Shown: positions 1-8,924, counted from the first letter of the stretch. The stretch is DNA of 33,180 bases from an uncultured Gammaproteobacteria bacterium (GCA_903887045.1 CAISOD010000243.1:1-33180), one strand, 5' to 3'. Translations and numbers: made by a program. The notes: generated by a model not told the origin, from the sequence alone.

Positions 1-927
1 ATGATGATGCTGGAAGAGGGCAAGCTGCGGCTCGACGATCCTGTTTCGCGCTTCATTCCTGAGTTCAAAAATCAACAGGCCGCCGTGCTGCAGGCCGCGG
101 CCACCGACGACACGCCGCTGAAGTTCTACAGCGTGCCTGCTGTGCACGACATCACCATCAAGGAACTGCTGACGCATACCTCGGGTCTGTCGAGTGGGCC
201 GATGGGTCAGAGTGTGGTGACAAAAGAAGGGCGCCGACGTCCGGAAGATACTTTGCAGACTTATCTGCCGCGCGTTGCCAGATCGCCGCTGGAATTCCAG
301 CCGGGCGAGCGCTGGATGTACAGCGCCTCCGATGGGTTCGATGTGCTGGCCCGTGTGGTGGAAGTGGCGTCCGGCATGCCGCTGAACCAGTTTCTGCAGC
401 AGCGCATCTTCACACCGCTCGGCATGACCGAAACCAGCCACTGGCCAAGCGACGACCAGATGCCGCGCCTCGTCAGCGCCTATGCCTTCACGGATGGCAA
501 GATGGTGAAGAACCAGAACTCGATGTCGATGTCGTCCAAAGTGTATTTCGCCGGTGGTGGTGGACTGGTGTCGACTGTCGATGACTACGCGAAGTTCGCG
601 CAGATGCTGGCCAACGGTGGCGAGCTGAATGGCCAGCGCCTGCTGAGTCCGCGTACGCTGCAGTTGATGGCCAGTGTGCACATCCCGGCGTCGTTGCCGG
701 GGCGTAATGCCGGCGAAGGCTACGGCCTCAGTGTGCGTGTCATCGAAGACGCCATTGCAGGCAACCATCGCATTTCTGATGGTAGCTTTGGCTGGAGCGG
801 TGTCTACGGTACCCACTTCTGGGTGGACCCGCAGGAAGACCTCATTGCGGTGATGATGATCCAGACCCCAATCCGTGACATGCGGCCGGAATTCGAGAAT
901 GCAGTGATGCAGGCGATTGTCGAATAG
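1..927 (+). CDS. Beta-lactamase-fold serine hydrolase, 5' end outside window
   Basis: This is the C-terminal part of a class C beta-lactamase / penicillin-binding-protein-like hydrolase (the esterase EstB/AmpC fold). Visible marks are the LDDPVSRFIPEF segment that normally follows the catalytic SxxK helix, the HTSGL turn, a YSAS element at the place of the family YxN/YxS motif, and GVYGTHFWVDPQ near the C-terminus where the third motif lies. The nucleophile motif SxxK is not in the visible protein. In relatives it lies just before MMLEEGKLRL, so the leading methionines are probably internal and the true start is upstream of base 1. The substrate (ester, peptide or lactam) cannot be told. The gene converges on the molybdopterin oxidoreductase gene and ends at a TAG. 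Confidence 0.85.
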   Translation: MMMLEEGKLRLDDPVSRFIPEFKNQQAAVLQAAATDDTPLKFYSVPAVHDITIKELLTHTSGLSSGPMGQSVVTKEGRRRPEDTLQTYLPRVARSPLEFQPGERWMYSASDGFDVLARVVEVASGMPLNQFLQQRIFTPLGMTETSHWPSDDQMPRLVSAYAFTDGKMVKNQNSMSMSSKVYFAGGGGLVSTVDDYAKFAQMLANGGELNGQRLLSPRTLQLMASVHIPASLPGRNAGEGYGLSVRVIEDAIAGNHRISDGSFGWSGVYGTHFWVDPQEDLIAVMMIQTPIRDMRPEFENAVMQAIVE

Positions 928-940
928 TCCACTTCGCAGA

Positions 941-977
941 CGTGATCAGCCGCCAGCGCGCGCTGCCGCTGATCACG
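941..977. terminator. Bidirectional hairpin between convergent genes
   Basis: Perfect 10-base arms CGTGATCAGC (941-950) and GCTGATCACG (968-977) enclose a loop that itself contains the palindrome CAGCGCGCGCTG. It sits between the convergent hydrolase and oxidoreductase genes and overlaps the TGA stop of the latter. There is no clear T-run on either side, so it could act as a weak or Rho-assisted terminator or as an mRNA 3' end protector. Confidence 0.6.
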
Positions 978-3006
978 CCACCGCGACTTCCACCTGACAG
1001 TCGTAGAAGGTCGGCGCCCGGCCGATATCGGTGAGGCGCTGACTGGTCAGCTCGTTGACATTGGTGCCATCGACGCCGTATTTGCGCCACCACACGCCCA
1101 ACCCCACCACCAATCCCGGCCGCGCTCGCGTGGTTACGCTGGCTTTGCAGCGGTATTCGCCACGGTCGTTGAAGACGCGCACCATGGCGCCATCGGCGAT
1201 CGCTCGCGTGTTGGCATCCAGCGGGTGGATTTCCAGCAGCGGTTCGCCTTCCATGTCGCGCAGGCTGATGACATTGACGAAGCTGGAGTTGAGAAAGTTG
1301 CGGGCTGGTGGCGAGATCATTGCCAGGGGATAGCGCTGGCACAGTGCAGCATCCGACGCTTCCACTGGCGCCACATGGTCGGGCAGACCGTATGCGGCTG
1401 TTGTTACCTGCACCTTGCCGTTCGCAGTGGGAAAGCCGCCTTCAGCAAAAGGAGCCTCTGGCAGCGGCAGTTTGCACCAGCCCTGCTGACGCAGTGCGTC
1501 ATAGTCCACGCCGGGAAAAGCGCAGCGAGCGAGTTGTTCATCACTGTCGCTGAAACAGGCTTCGGTAAAGCCCATGTGGCGGGCGAAATCGCGGAAGATG
1601 CTGGCGTTGGAGCGCGCCTCGCCCAGCGGCGCAATGGCTTGATTGTTGATCGTCACCCAGGTGTGACCATAGGAGAGATGAATGTCGGCATGTTCAAGCT
1701 GGGTGGTGGCGGGCAGCACATAGTCGGCGTAATCGGCGGTATCAGTCTGGAAGTGCTCCAGTACAACCGTGAACAGATCTTCGCGGGCGAAACCGGCTGC
1801 TACCTTGCGGGATTCCGGTGCCACTGCCAGCGGATTGCTGTTGTAGACCACGACGGCATCAATGCGTGGACCGAACTCCGCAGAGGCAGGTCGCAGCAGG
1901 TCGTCGCCGATGGTGCTCATATTGATGGTGCGGGGTTGGCGGGCGCCGAGCAGATCGGGGCGCTCCAGTGCCTTGCTGTCGCGGTGCGGTTTGAACCAGC
2001 CCGAAGACGACAGCAACAGGCCGCCGGCCTTGTCGCGCCAGGCGCCGATGAGGCAGGGCAACAGTGCGATCAGTCGCACAGCATTGCCACCGCCCTTCAC
2101 GCGCTGCATGCCGTAATTCAACCGTATCGCGGCCGGCTTCAGCGTGGCGTAGTCACGCGCGAGGTCGGCGATGTCGCTGGCTGCCACACCGCATTCGGTT
2201 GCAGCCCGCTCCAGCGTCCACTCCATCGCGCGTTCACGCAGCGCCGGCCAGCCGTCGACATGACGCTCGATGTAGTCGTGATCCAGCCACTCATGCACCA
2301 CCAGCTCGCGCATCAGCGCCAGTGCCAGCGCGCCATCGGTGCCGGGGCGCAGCGCCAGATGGCGATGGCATTTGTCGGCAGTGTCGGTGCGGCGCGGGTC
2401 TATGCACCACAGGCGCGCGCCTTTGCGTTTGGCAGCCTGCGCGAAGGTCCAGAAATGCAGGTTCGAGGTGATGGAGTTGCTGCCCCAAATGATGATCAGT
2501 TTGCTGTCAGCATAGTGTTCCAGGTGCATGCCGACTTTCGCGCCATAGGTCATGTCCATCGCCTCGCCGCCGGCGCTGGAGCAGATGGTGCGGTCCAGCA
2601 ACGACGCGCCCAGCTTGTGGAAAAAACGCGCGGACATGCTGTCGCCCTGTACCAGGCCCATGGTGCCGGCATAGCTGTAGGGCAGGATGGCTTCAGGATT
2701 TTTGTTGGCGATGGCGGTCAGGCGTGCAGCGATGTCGCTCAGCGCTTCCTCCCAGCTGACGCGCTCGAACTGCCCGCTGCCCTTGGGCCCGATACGTCGC
2801 AGCGGGTACAGCACTCGGTCCGGGTGATAGGTGCGTTCGGGATAACGAGCTACTTTGGTACACAGGGCGCCATGCGTTGGCGGATGTTCGGGGTCACCTT
2901 GCACACGTACTGCCTTGCCATCCTGCACGGTGATGCGCAGTGCACAGGTATCGGGGCAGTCATGGGGGCAGGCCCCGCGGTATTCGTTTTTGCCGGGGTT
3001 GCCCAC
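973..3006 (-). CDS. Molybdopterin (bis-MGD) oxidoreductase, DMSO-reductase family
   Basis: This 677-residue protein has the N-terminal iron-sulfur motif CPHDCPDTC (Cys13, 17, 21) with a fourth cysteine in GALCTKV (Cys49), as in the [4Fe-4S] domain of formate dehydrogenase / DMSO reductase enzymes. Molybdopterin-binding stretches follow, such as IIIWGSNSITSNLHFW and WCIDPRRTDTA, and the C-terminal dinucleotide-binding domain shows HPLDANTRAIADGAMVRVFND. The Mo-ligand region reads TICSSAGGEAMD, so Cys142 or Ser143 could be the ligand; I cannot decide. There is no Tat signal, so it should be cytoplasmic. No electron-transfer partner subunit is adjacent. The GTG start directly follows the TGA of the hybrid kinase gene (TGAGTG), which argues for co-transcription. 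The substrate is unknown. Confidence 0.88.
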   Translation of the reverse strand: MGNPGKNEYRGACPHDCPDTCALRITVQDGKAVRVQGDPEHPPTHGALCTKVARYPERTYHPDRVLYPLRRIGPKGSGQFERVSWEEALSDIAARLTAIANKNPEAILPYSYAGTMGLVQGDSMSARFFHKLGASLLDRTICSSAGGEAMDMTYGAKVGMHLEHYADSKLIIIWGSNSITSNLHFWTFAQAAKRKGARLWCIDPRRTDTADKCHRHLALRPGTDGALALALMRELVVHEWLDHDYIERHVDGWPALRERAMEWTLERAATECGVAASDIADLARDYATLKPAAIRLNYGMQRVKGGGNAVRLIALLPCLIGAWRDKAGGLLLSSSGWFKPHRDSKALERPDLLGARQPRTINMSTIGDDLLRPASAEFGPRIDAVVVYNSNPLAVAPESRKVAAGFAREDLFTVVLEHFQTDTADYADYVLPATTQLEHADIHLSYGHTWVTINNQAIAPLGEARSNASIFRDFARHMGFTEACFSDSDEQLARCAFPGVDYDALRQQGWCKLPLPEAPFAEGGFPTANGKVQVTTAAYGLPDHVAPVEASDAALCQRYPLAMISPPARNFLNSSFVNVISLRDMEGEPLLEIHPLDANTRAIADGAMVRVFNDRGEYRCKASVTTRARPGLVVGLGVWWRKYGVDGTNVNELTSQRLTDIGRAPTFYDCQVEVAVA

Positions 3007-4617
3007 TCAACGCTCAGCCAGGCTTTTGTTGCGCACTGCATGGGCATTTTCAAGAACTGTCGCCAAATCCGTCAGCTGCATCGGCTTCGCCATGAATTCA
3101 TTCATGCCTGCTTGCAGGCAACGTTCGCGATCTTCCCTCATGGCGTTCGCCGTCACGGCAACGATGTAGGGCTGGTGGTGCTGCGGCAACTCAGTGCGGA
3201 TTCTCAGCGTCGATTCCAGGCCATCCATCTCCGGCATCTGCATATCCATCAGAATGACCTCATATGCTTTCGAGCGTGCCATTTCGAGGGCTTCGCGCCC
3301 ATTGATGGCAGTGTCAGCTACATAACCCAGCTTCTTCAGCATCAACCCGGCGAGCCGCTGGTTTACCAGATTGTCTTCGGCGAGCAGTATCGTCAGCGGA
3401 TGGGCTTCCGACTGCAGCGTATTGGCAGATACCTGCGCTTCCATTGGAAGCGCTTCCGATATGTCTGCCGTAATGGTGAAGTGAAACTCTGAGCCCTTGC
3501 CAAGCTCGCTCTCGACCCAGATACGTCCGCCCATCAGATCGGTCAACCGCTTGCAGATCGCCAGCCCAAGCCCGGTTCCACCATATTTGCGTGTTGTTGA
3601 GGCATCAACCTGGGTGAACGCATCGAACACGGTTGGTAGACGGTCTGGTGGAATGCCGGTGCCGGTATCGGCGACAACAACATGCAGTTCGCAACGGGAT
3701 TCCTGCAGCAAGGTGGCGGATACTGTGACGGTGATGGTGCCTTTTCGGGTGAACTTCACTGCATTGGACAGCAGGTTGAGCAGCACCTGGCGAAAGCGGG
3801 TCGGATCCGTCGCGATCCAGGAGGGCACATCGGCCTCTACACTGAAGGACAGCGATACATTTTCCCTGTCAGCTATTGGCATCAATACGACTGACTGTCT
3901 GACGCATTCCCGCACATCAAACACTGCCTTTTCGAGATCAAGCTTGTCTGCCTCGATTTTGGAAAAATCCAGGATGTCGTTCAATATCGTCAGCAGCGAG
4001 CGCGAGGATCCATGGATGGTATCGACCAGCTCGCGCTGCTCGATTGACAACTGCGTATCAAACAACAGGCTTGCCATGCCGAGAATGGCATTCATTGGCG
4101 TGCGTATTTCATGGCTCATTATTGCCAGGAATTCGCTTTTTGATTTGTTGGCGGCAACGGCACGCTGAACTTCGAGCCGGTCCGTGATGTCATTCGAGAT
4201 ACCGCCCAGCGCGATTGTGTAACCGGTCTCATCCTTAATGGGGAAGATCACCTCGATGAAAGAGCGCTGGCGGCCCTGGATTTCGAGTTCGAAGAGAGAA
4301 CTTTGCGGCTCACCCGATTCAAATATGGCGGCTGATACCCGCTCGATTGCTTCTGCCTCCTGGGCAGAAAGAAGTTCTGCTTCCTGCTTGCCGATAATCT
4401 CAGCGGGCGTACGCCCCAACAACGAAGCGTGCAGCGGGTTGCTCAGGAGAAAGCGGCGGTCCCTGCCTTTGAGATAGATGACTGCGGGTGTATTGTCGGC
4501 AACAGCCTGCAGCAGGGTGCAGGTGGTACGCAGTCTCTCGTTTTCAGCTTCAAGCCTGGCGATACGCGCCTGCAACACCGGGACCAAAGATTCATTACCG
4601 AGCCCTGAATCCGGCAT
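3007..4617 (-). CDS. Soluble PAS hybrid histidine kinase with receiver domain
   Basis: 536 residues. Order: a short coiled coil (about 14-35, ARLEAENERLR), a PAS domain (about 36-150), HisKA with the phospho-His169 in SHEIRTPMNAI, an HATPase with N box NLLSNAVKFT, G1 DTGTGIP, F box FDAFTQ and G2 GGTGLGLAI, then a receiver domain with AEDN, phospho-acceptor Asp458 in LMDMQMPEMDG and Lys511 in FMAKPM. All key residues are present. There are no membrane segments, so the PAS domain should sense a cytoplasmic signal. No separate response regulator lies nearby, so the output must pass to an unlinked Hpt/regulator or stay within the protein. Two bases separate it from the upstream binding-protein gene and none from the oxidoreductase gene downstream. 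A kinase inside a metal-uptake operon is unusual. Confidence 0.9.
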   Translation of the reverse strand: MPDSGLGNESLVPVLQARIARLEAENERLRTTCTLLQAVADNTPAVIYLKGRDRRFLLSNPLHASLLGRTPAEIIGKQEAELLSAQEAEAIERVSAAIFESGEPQSSLFELEIQGRQRSFIEVIFPIKDETGYTIALGGISNDITDRLEVQRAVAANKSKSEFLAIMSHEIRTPMNAILGMASLLFDTQLSIEQRELVDTIHGSSRSLLTILNDILDFSKIEADKLDLEKAVFDVRECVRQSVVLMPIADRENVSLSFSVEADVPSWIATDPTRFRQVLLNLLSNAVKFTRKGTITVTVSATLLQESRCELHVVVADTGTGIPPDRLPTVFDAFTQVDASTTRKYGGTGLGLAICKRLTDLMGGRIWVESELGKGSEFHFTITADISEALPMEAQVSANTLQSEAHPLTILLAEDNLVNQRLAGLMLKKLGYVADTAINGREALEMARSKAYEVILMDMQMPEMDGLESTLRIRTELPQHHQPYIVAVTANAMREDRERCLQAGMNEFMAKPMQLTDLATVLENAHAVRNKSLAER

Positions 4618-4619
4618 TG

Positions 4620-5714
4620 TCAGCTCCGCGAAATGTCCGGCGTCAACAAATCAGCCATTCCCATGGCGCCCAACAGCTGGGCTTGTACGCCGGCGGAGGC
4701 CTGGTTCACCACATCAACCAGAGCACTTCTGGGGAACGTGCCGGGCTGCACCAACACCGATTCAATGCCGGACGGGGCGAGTTCGTAACGATAGGTCTCG
4801 GCCAGGCGGTTCTCCCGATATTCAAACGCTGCCAGTAACGCATCAAGATCCTGTGAAAAGCCCGCGCGGAAATCCGTCGTTGTTTCCAGCGAGTCAAGCA
4901 CCAAAAGTCTGGCACCAGCATCCTCAATGGCTTGTTTGATTTCGCTTGAAGGCTCCCACTGATGCAGTACCACGCTGATACCGGCCCTTTCCAGCGCACT
5001 GGTCAGGGTTGAATAGTCGTCGGCCGTCCAGTCGATGTCCTGCTTGACGAAGTAATCATCTACAAACACGCCGAGGTCGCTGGTCAGGTACACGAACTGG
5101 TCTGTCAGCGCGTACAGTACCGGATCGGCCACTTCGACAAAGCGTCGCTCGAAATCGTTCTTCAACTGCAGGTAATCGGCTTTCTGTTTTTGCAGGTTGC
5201 CAGTGATCGTTGCCGCATGATGCGGATACAAACGCGCAAGATCGCTGCCGACAATATCCAGCACACGTATCACGTTCGACGGACTCAACCAGAAGTACGG
5301 CGACACCATGCCACTCACCGGCGACTCTGTCACAGCCACCCCATCCAACTCATGCGACCACGGCTTGCTGGCATCTATATCAATCACGCGGATATTCACT
5401 TCCCGCACCGCCGTGTACAGCGGGTCAGCATTCCAGATTTTTCCCATCGTGATGACGGCATCGGCAGTTCTGAACTGTTCTGCAAAGCGATCAACCTGGC
5501 GGGTGAACAAGGTACTCTGTGCCGACATGCTGCGGGGTTCGTCTGGCACCAGTGTGAGTACCACATCAGTACCTTCGACCAGTGGCCTGGCCAGCGAATA
5601 GAGCGGTGCCATCGAGACCAGTACCGTTGGTATCTGTTGGGCGCCAGCGATGGTCGGCAGGCCCACTGCAGTCAACAACAGTGCAGCCATCAACAGCGTA
5701 AACAGCGACTTCAC
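4620..5714 (-). CDS. Divergent ZnuA-fold solute-binding protein without usual metal ligands
   Basis: 364 residues with an N-terminal signal peptide ending near TIAGAQQ, so periplasmic. The fold follows metal-binding cluster A-I proteins (ZnuA/TroA): VLVSMAPLYSLARPLVEG, ADAVITMGKIWN, SPYFWLSPSNVIRVLDIV, a long central helix, and ISVVLHQWEPSSEIKQAIEDAG. In the family the ligands sit in PHxYEP, in DPHxWLDP and in a later H of HxAFxYL. Here these places read VPDEPRSMS, SPYFWLSP and DQFVYLTSD, so the canonical histidines are absent. It may bind another ligand, a metal-chelate, or a partner protein. Its start overlaps the permease stop by 4 bases, so it is translated with the transporter. Confidence 0.8.
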   Translation of the reverse strand: MKSLFTLLMAALLLTAVGLPTIAGAQQIPTVLVSMAPLYSLARPLVEGTDVVLTLVPDEPRSMSAQSTLFTRQVDRFAEQFRTADAVITMGKIWNADPLYTAVREVNIRVIDIDASKPWSHELDGVAVTESPVSGMVSPYFWLSPSNVIRVLDIVGSDLARLYPHHAATITGNLQKQKADYLQLKNDFERRFVEVADPVLYALTDQFVYLTSDLGVFVDDYFVKQDIDWTADDYSTLTSALERAGISVVLHQWEPSSEIKQAIEDAGARLLVLDSLETTTDFRAGFSQDLDALLAAFEYRENRLAETYRYELAPSGIESVLVQPGTFPRSALVDVVNQASAGVQAQLLGAMGMADLLTPDISRS

Positions 5715-6619
5715 AACTTCGCCTCTCTGAATCCCGGCACCACGTTACGGATAATCGTAGTGAGGATGAAGAAGAACGCCGCCAGTATCACGATAGCGCC
5801 GCCGGACGGCACCGGGATATCCCACTGCATCGGAATCCAGATACCACCGATGCAACTCAGCGTCGCCAATACCATCGTCGTATAAACAAAACTGCGCAGC
5901 GTACGGCACAGATTGCGGGCAGCTGCCGCCGGAATCAGCAGCAATGCCTCCACGAGTACGGCACCAATGATCTTCACGCAAGCCACCGTGATCAGCGTGA
6001 CAAGCACGATGAACACATACTCGATTGCCTGCACGTTGACACCGCGCACCTGTGCCAGCGAGGGGTTCAAACTGCCAAGCAGCATCTTGTTGTACAGCGG
6101 CAAGCCAACAACCAGCGTAATAATCGTGACCACCAGCAATACATTCATGTCGAGATCACTGACGGTAAGTATCGAGCCGAACATAACACTTTCCAGAATG
6201 TGGGTGTTGACGCGTGCCGACACATAAAGGACCAGTGAAGCACCGACCGCGAGCGAGATCGAAAGGAATACGCCGATCAAGGTATCGGCCGACATACGCG
6301 TGCGGGGCTTGGTGTAGTTGAGCACGATGCCGAACAGCAAGCAGAAGCTGAACATCGACACGTAGGGTGCTGTGTACGATTCGCCTATCAGAACGCCTAT
6401 CGCAACCCCGGTGAGCGCCGCGTTGCCGATGGCCTGTGAGAAGAACGCCATGCGCTTGGCCACGATCATGGTACCGACACAGCCGAGCAGTGGGCCGATC
6501 ACGATTGAACACAGCAGGGCGTTGACGACAAATTCGTAATAAAAAATCGACGGCAAGGCACCGGAGTCACTCAGTGCCATCAGGGTTTCACGCAACCAGG
6601 TGTAGAACGCCGTCATCAC
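5711..6619 (-). CDS. ABC-3 family metal transporter permease (ZnuB/TroC-like)
   Basis: 302 residues with about eight hydrophobic helices. Characteristic ABC-3 permease stretches are visible: ALLCSIVIGPLLGCVGTMIVAKRMAFFSQAIGNAALTGVAIG near the N-terminus (family form VxRRmaFxsdAlsHaalpGval) and KIIGAVLVEALLLIPAAAAR (family form kivGvLLvtALLilPaatAr). It forms the inner-membrane channel for zinc, manganese or a related divalent metal. It overlaps the ATPase gene upstream and the second binding-protein gene downstream by 4 bases each, so its partners are clear. Which metal is carried is not shown by the permease itself. Confidence 0.9.
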   Translation of the reverse strand: MMTAFYTWLRETLMALSDSGALPSIFYYEFVVNALLCSIVIGPLLGCVGTMIVAKRMAFFSQAIGNAALTGVAIGVLIGESYTAPYVSMFSFCLLFGIVLNYTKPRTRMSADTLIGVFLSISLAVGASLVLYVSARVNTHILESVMFGSILTVSDLDMNVLLVVTIITLVVGLPLYNKMLLGSLNPSLAQVRGVNVQAIEYVFIVLVTLITVACVKIIGAVLVEALLLIPAAAARNLCRTLRSFVYTTMVLATLSCIGGIWIPMQWDIPVPSGGAIVILAAFFFILTTIIRNVVPGFREAKL

Positions 6620-7335
6620 GCAGCACTCCTGTTGGTTTGTGCATGGAAGACGCCGCGTTGCATGTCGCCAGTCAATGTGGTGGCAGTGGAACCATGGGCC
6701 AGCACCACTTTGTCGATCACGGTAATCGTATGGGCGAGGCGCGCAACCTGCGCGAGATCATGGTTGATCCACAGCACGGTAGTGCCTTCGCTATTCAGTT
6801 CGAGGATCAACTGTTCGAACAGGCGGGCTCCACCCTCATCAAGACTGGTCATCGGCTCGTCGAGTACCAACAGGTCAGGATTCGGAATCAGTGCCTGGGC
6901 GAACAACAAGCGTTGACGCTCGCCACCCGACAGCGAACCCAGCATCAGGCCGCGCTTGGCAGTAAGGCCCACACGTTCAAGTGCACGGTCGATCGCGGCC
7001 TTCACGGTCTTTTTGGGACTCATGAACGCCGGCTTGTCCTGGCTGATCACTGTCATGAAGTTGTCGATTGTCAGTGGCAAGGTGCGTTCCATCTCGATCA
7101 GCTGGGGCACGTAGCCAATGGTGCCTTTGACTCCGTCGTTCCATTCAAAGCGGATGTTGCCCTTGTGTGGCATCTGGCCAAGCAGGCAGCGTGCAGTCGT
7201 CGTCTTGCCGCCGCCATTGGGGCCGACGAAGCAATGCAGGGCTCCGGCAGCAATGCTGAATTGCATGCCGCTGAGAATGTGGTGTGCCCCGAGTTGCAGG
7301 GAAAGGTTGTCGACGTGGATGGCGGGGCCTGGCAT
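6616..7335 (-). CDS. Metal ABC transporter ATPase (ZnuC-like)
   Basis: 239 residues with a complete ABC ATPase: Walker A GPNGGGKTTT (38-47), Q-loop YVPQ, signature LSGGERQR (135-142), Walker B LLVLDEP with catalytic Glu160, D-loop SLD, and the switch His192 in WINHD. The VPQ and SLSGGERQR forms are those of zinc/manganese importers of the ZnuC/MntB group. It energises the permease with which it overlaps by 4 bases. It lies 18 bases downstream of the ligand-bearing ZnuA-like gene. Confidence 0.92.
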   Translation of the reverse strand: MPGPAIHVDNLSLQLGAHHILSGMQFSIAAGALHCFVGPNGGGKTTTARCLLGQMPHKGNIRFEWNDGVKGTIGYVPQLIEMERTLPLTIDNFMTVISQDKPAFMSPKKTVKAAIDRALERVGLTAKRGLMLGSLSGGERQRLLFAQALIPNPDLLVLDEPMTSLDEGGARLFEQLILELNSEGTTVLWINHDLAQVARLAHTITVIDKVVLAHGSTATTLTGDMQRGVFHAQTNRSAA

Positions 7336-7353
7336 GGGAGACTCTGGCAGTTG

Positions 7354-8259
7354 TTATTGTTTGGTGGTGCTTTCAATGGCGGCTTTCAGCGATTCGAGGT
7401 TGTAGCGCATCTCGTCTTCGAACAATGTCGGGGAGTATTCACCATCAGAGATGTGCGAGAACGAATACACTTTCACTCCGGTGCCAGCCTGGATGGTGTC
7501 CGCCAGTTTGCCGGCAAAGAATTTTTCGGCAAACAACACGTTGACGCCGGCAGCCTTGATGTCGTCGATCGTCTGCGCCAGCTGACGGGCAGTAGGTTCA
7601 ACGCCATGGCGCGGCTCGATCACTGCACTGATCTGCAAGCCGAACTCCTGCATCAGGTAACCATAGGCGCCGTGCATCGTGGCAGCCTTGAAGTTCGATG
7701 AATCCAGCAGCGAAATTTTCGCCGTGTACTCGGCCTTAAGCTGACGCAAGCGAGTGGCGTAAGCTCGGCTGTTCTTGCGGTATTCCTCGGCATTGGCCGG
7801 GTCCAGTTCGCCGAGGCTGCGAGCGATTTCATATACCTGCTGGATAGCAGTGATCGTTGAGATGAAAGTATGGGCATTGACACTCTGGTCGGCCGCACCT
7901 GCTGTCGGGATCAGCGATACGCCATCGTTGGCGTAGATCAGTGGCGTATCCTTGCCGCCTGCTGCCTGCATGATTTCAAACGCCCATTGGTCGTGGCCGA
8001 TACCGTTGACCACCAGCACGTCGAGCGACTGCGCGCGCTTCATGTCATCCGGCAGCGGATTATAGTTGTGCGGGTTATAGCCGGCCCCTATCAACGGCAC
8101 GATGTCGGCCTTGTCACCGACGATGTTGGCGACAAAGCTGTAGTACGGATGCAGAGTGATACCGACAGTCATCCGCTCGCCATTCTTGAAGGCGGCGAAG
8201 GTGGGGGCGCTGAACAGCAGGGCTGTCAGGGCCAGCAAAAGAATCAATTGTCTTGTCAC
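7354..8259 (-). CDS. ZnuA-type metal-binding protein of ABC importer
   Basis: 301 residues with a signal peptide (cut near TFAAF), so periplasmic. The three family histidines are all present: His64 in NPHNYNP, His130 in NAHTFIS and His196 in MHGAYGYL. The fourth-ligand region SHISDGEYSP holds Asp272 and Glu274. The His-rich loop of many ZnuA proteins is missing; the loop is short (AAGGKDTP), as in TroA-like or streamlined zinc binders. Three His plus a carboxylate fits zinc, but cobalt, nickel or manganese cannot be excluded. It should deliver metal to the permease/ATPase pair that follows at 18 bases. Confidence 0.9.
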   Translation of the reverse strand: MTRQLILLLALTALLFSAPTFAAFKNGERMTVGITLHPYYSFVANIVGDKADIVPLIGAGYNPHNYNPLPDDMKRAQSLDVLVVNGIGHDQWAFEIMQAAGGKDTPLIYANDGVSLIPTAGAADQSVNAHTFISTITAIQQVYEIARSLGELDPANAEEYRKNSRAYATRLRQLKAEYTAKISLLDSSNFKAATMHGAYGYLMQEFGLQISAVIEPRHGVEPTARQLAQTIDDIKAAGVNVLFAEKFFAGKLADTIQAGTGVKVYSFSHISDGEYSPTLFEDEMRYNLESLKAAIESTTKQ

Positions 8260-8273
8260 CGATTTACTCCCTG

Positions 8274-8909
8274 CTACTGTGCATTCAAACGTTCCACTTC
8301 ATCCTTGCCCTGATACGGCACCACCTCCCGCCAGCCATGCAACACGAGCGACGCCACCTTTGAGGTTTCCGGTACCGGCGCAAAGCGGTCGGCATTCCAC
8401 CAGATTGTCGCCGGCGACACCTGCACACCGCCAGCATGCTTGTGGTCGATCACCAACAGGTAGGCACCCTGTTCCGCAAGTGTTCCTTGCGAACCGTGAT
8501 AAAGCGTCAGTCCCTGCGCTTCGCCTTCCTGGATCACGTTCTTCAAGACCCATTGCACCGAGCCGTTACGCTCCCAGCTAAGATCGCGATAGAACGGCGG
8601 CAAAAGGTTTTCCTGGAATTCTTTGTCATCGGGCCAGTAGCCGTTGTAGTACACCAGCCAGTTCACTTCGTCGGCAGCTACCAACAGTTCGTTGTAGATG
8701 GCCTGATCAACACCGGTAAGGCCGGAGAATGCGCTGATCTGCCAATCAAGAATGGTCTGCGTCTTTTCTTCGATGCCGTATTCTTCCGCATACAGCCACG
8801 TCAGGCTGGCCACACCAATTGCTGCAGCTATCAGCATGACGGTTTCCCAGCGGGTATTGCTGGGCGGAATCAGATGGGCAGTGGTAGCAGTCACAGCGGC
8901 AGCAGTCAT
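8274..8909 (-). CDS. Membrane-anchored periplasmic protein of unknown function in metal operon
   Basis: 211 residues with a single N-terminal transmembrane helix (about 24-41, VMLIAAAIGVASLTWLYAE) and the rest probably periplasmic. No catalytic motif is recognised. The soluble part is rich in Trp/Tyr (WLVYYNGYWPDD, ATIWWNADRF) and has LLVIDHKHAGG with two histidines. It lies 15 bases after the DUF4198 gene and 14 bases before the ZnuA-like gene, so it is almost certainly co-expressed with metal uptake. An accessory role such as docking exported proteins to the transporter is a guess from context only. Confidence 0.75.
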   Translation of the reverse strand: MTAAAVTATTAHLIPPSNTRWETVMLIAAAIGVASLTWLYAEEYGIEEKTQTILDWQISAFSGLTGVDQAIYNELLVAADEVNWLVYYNGYWPDDKEFQENLLPPFYRDLSWERNGSVQWVLKNVIQEGEAQGLTLYHGSQGTLAEQGAYLLVIDHKHAGGVQVSPATIWWNADRFAPVPETSKVASLVLHGWREVVPYQGKDEVERLNAQ

Positions 8910-8924
8910 GGTGAGTACGCAGGG

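Noticed and set aside
1225-3492. 755-residue plus-strand ORF opposite the molybdopterin oxidoreductase and kinase genes
   Set aside because: It is antisense to two genes with complete family motifs and its translation shows no recognisable domain; it is a shadow of GC-rich codons.
6574-7701. 375-residue plus-strand ORF opposite the ATPase and binding-protein genes
   Set aside because: Antisense to genes with intact Walker and metal-ligand motifs; no domain seen.
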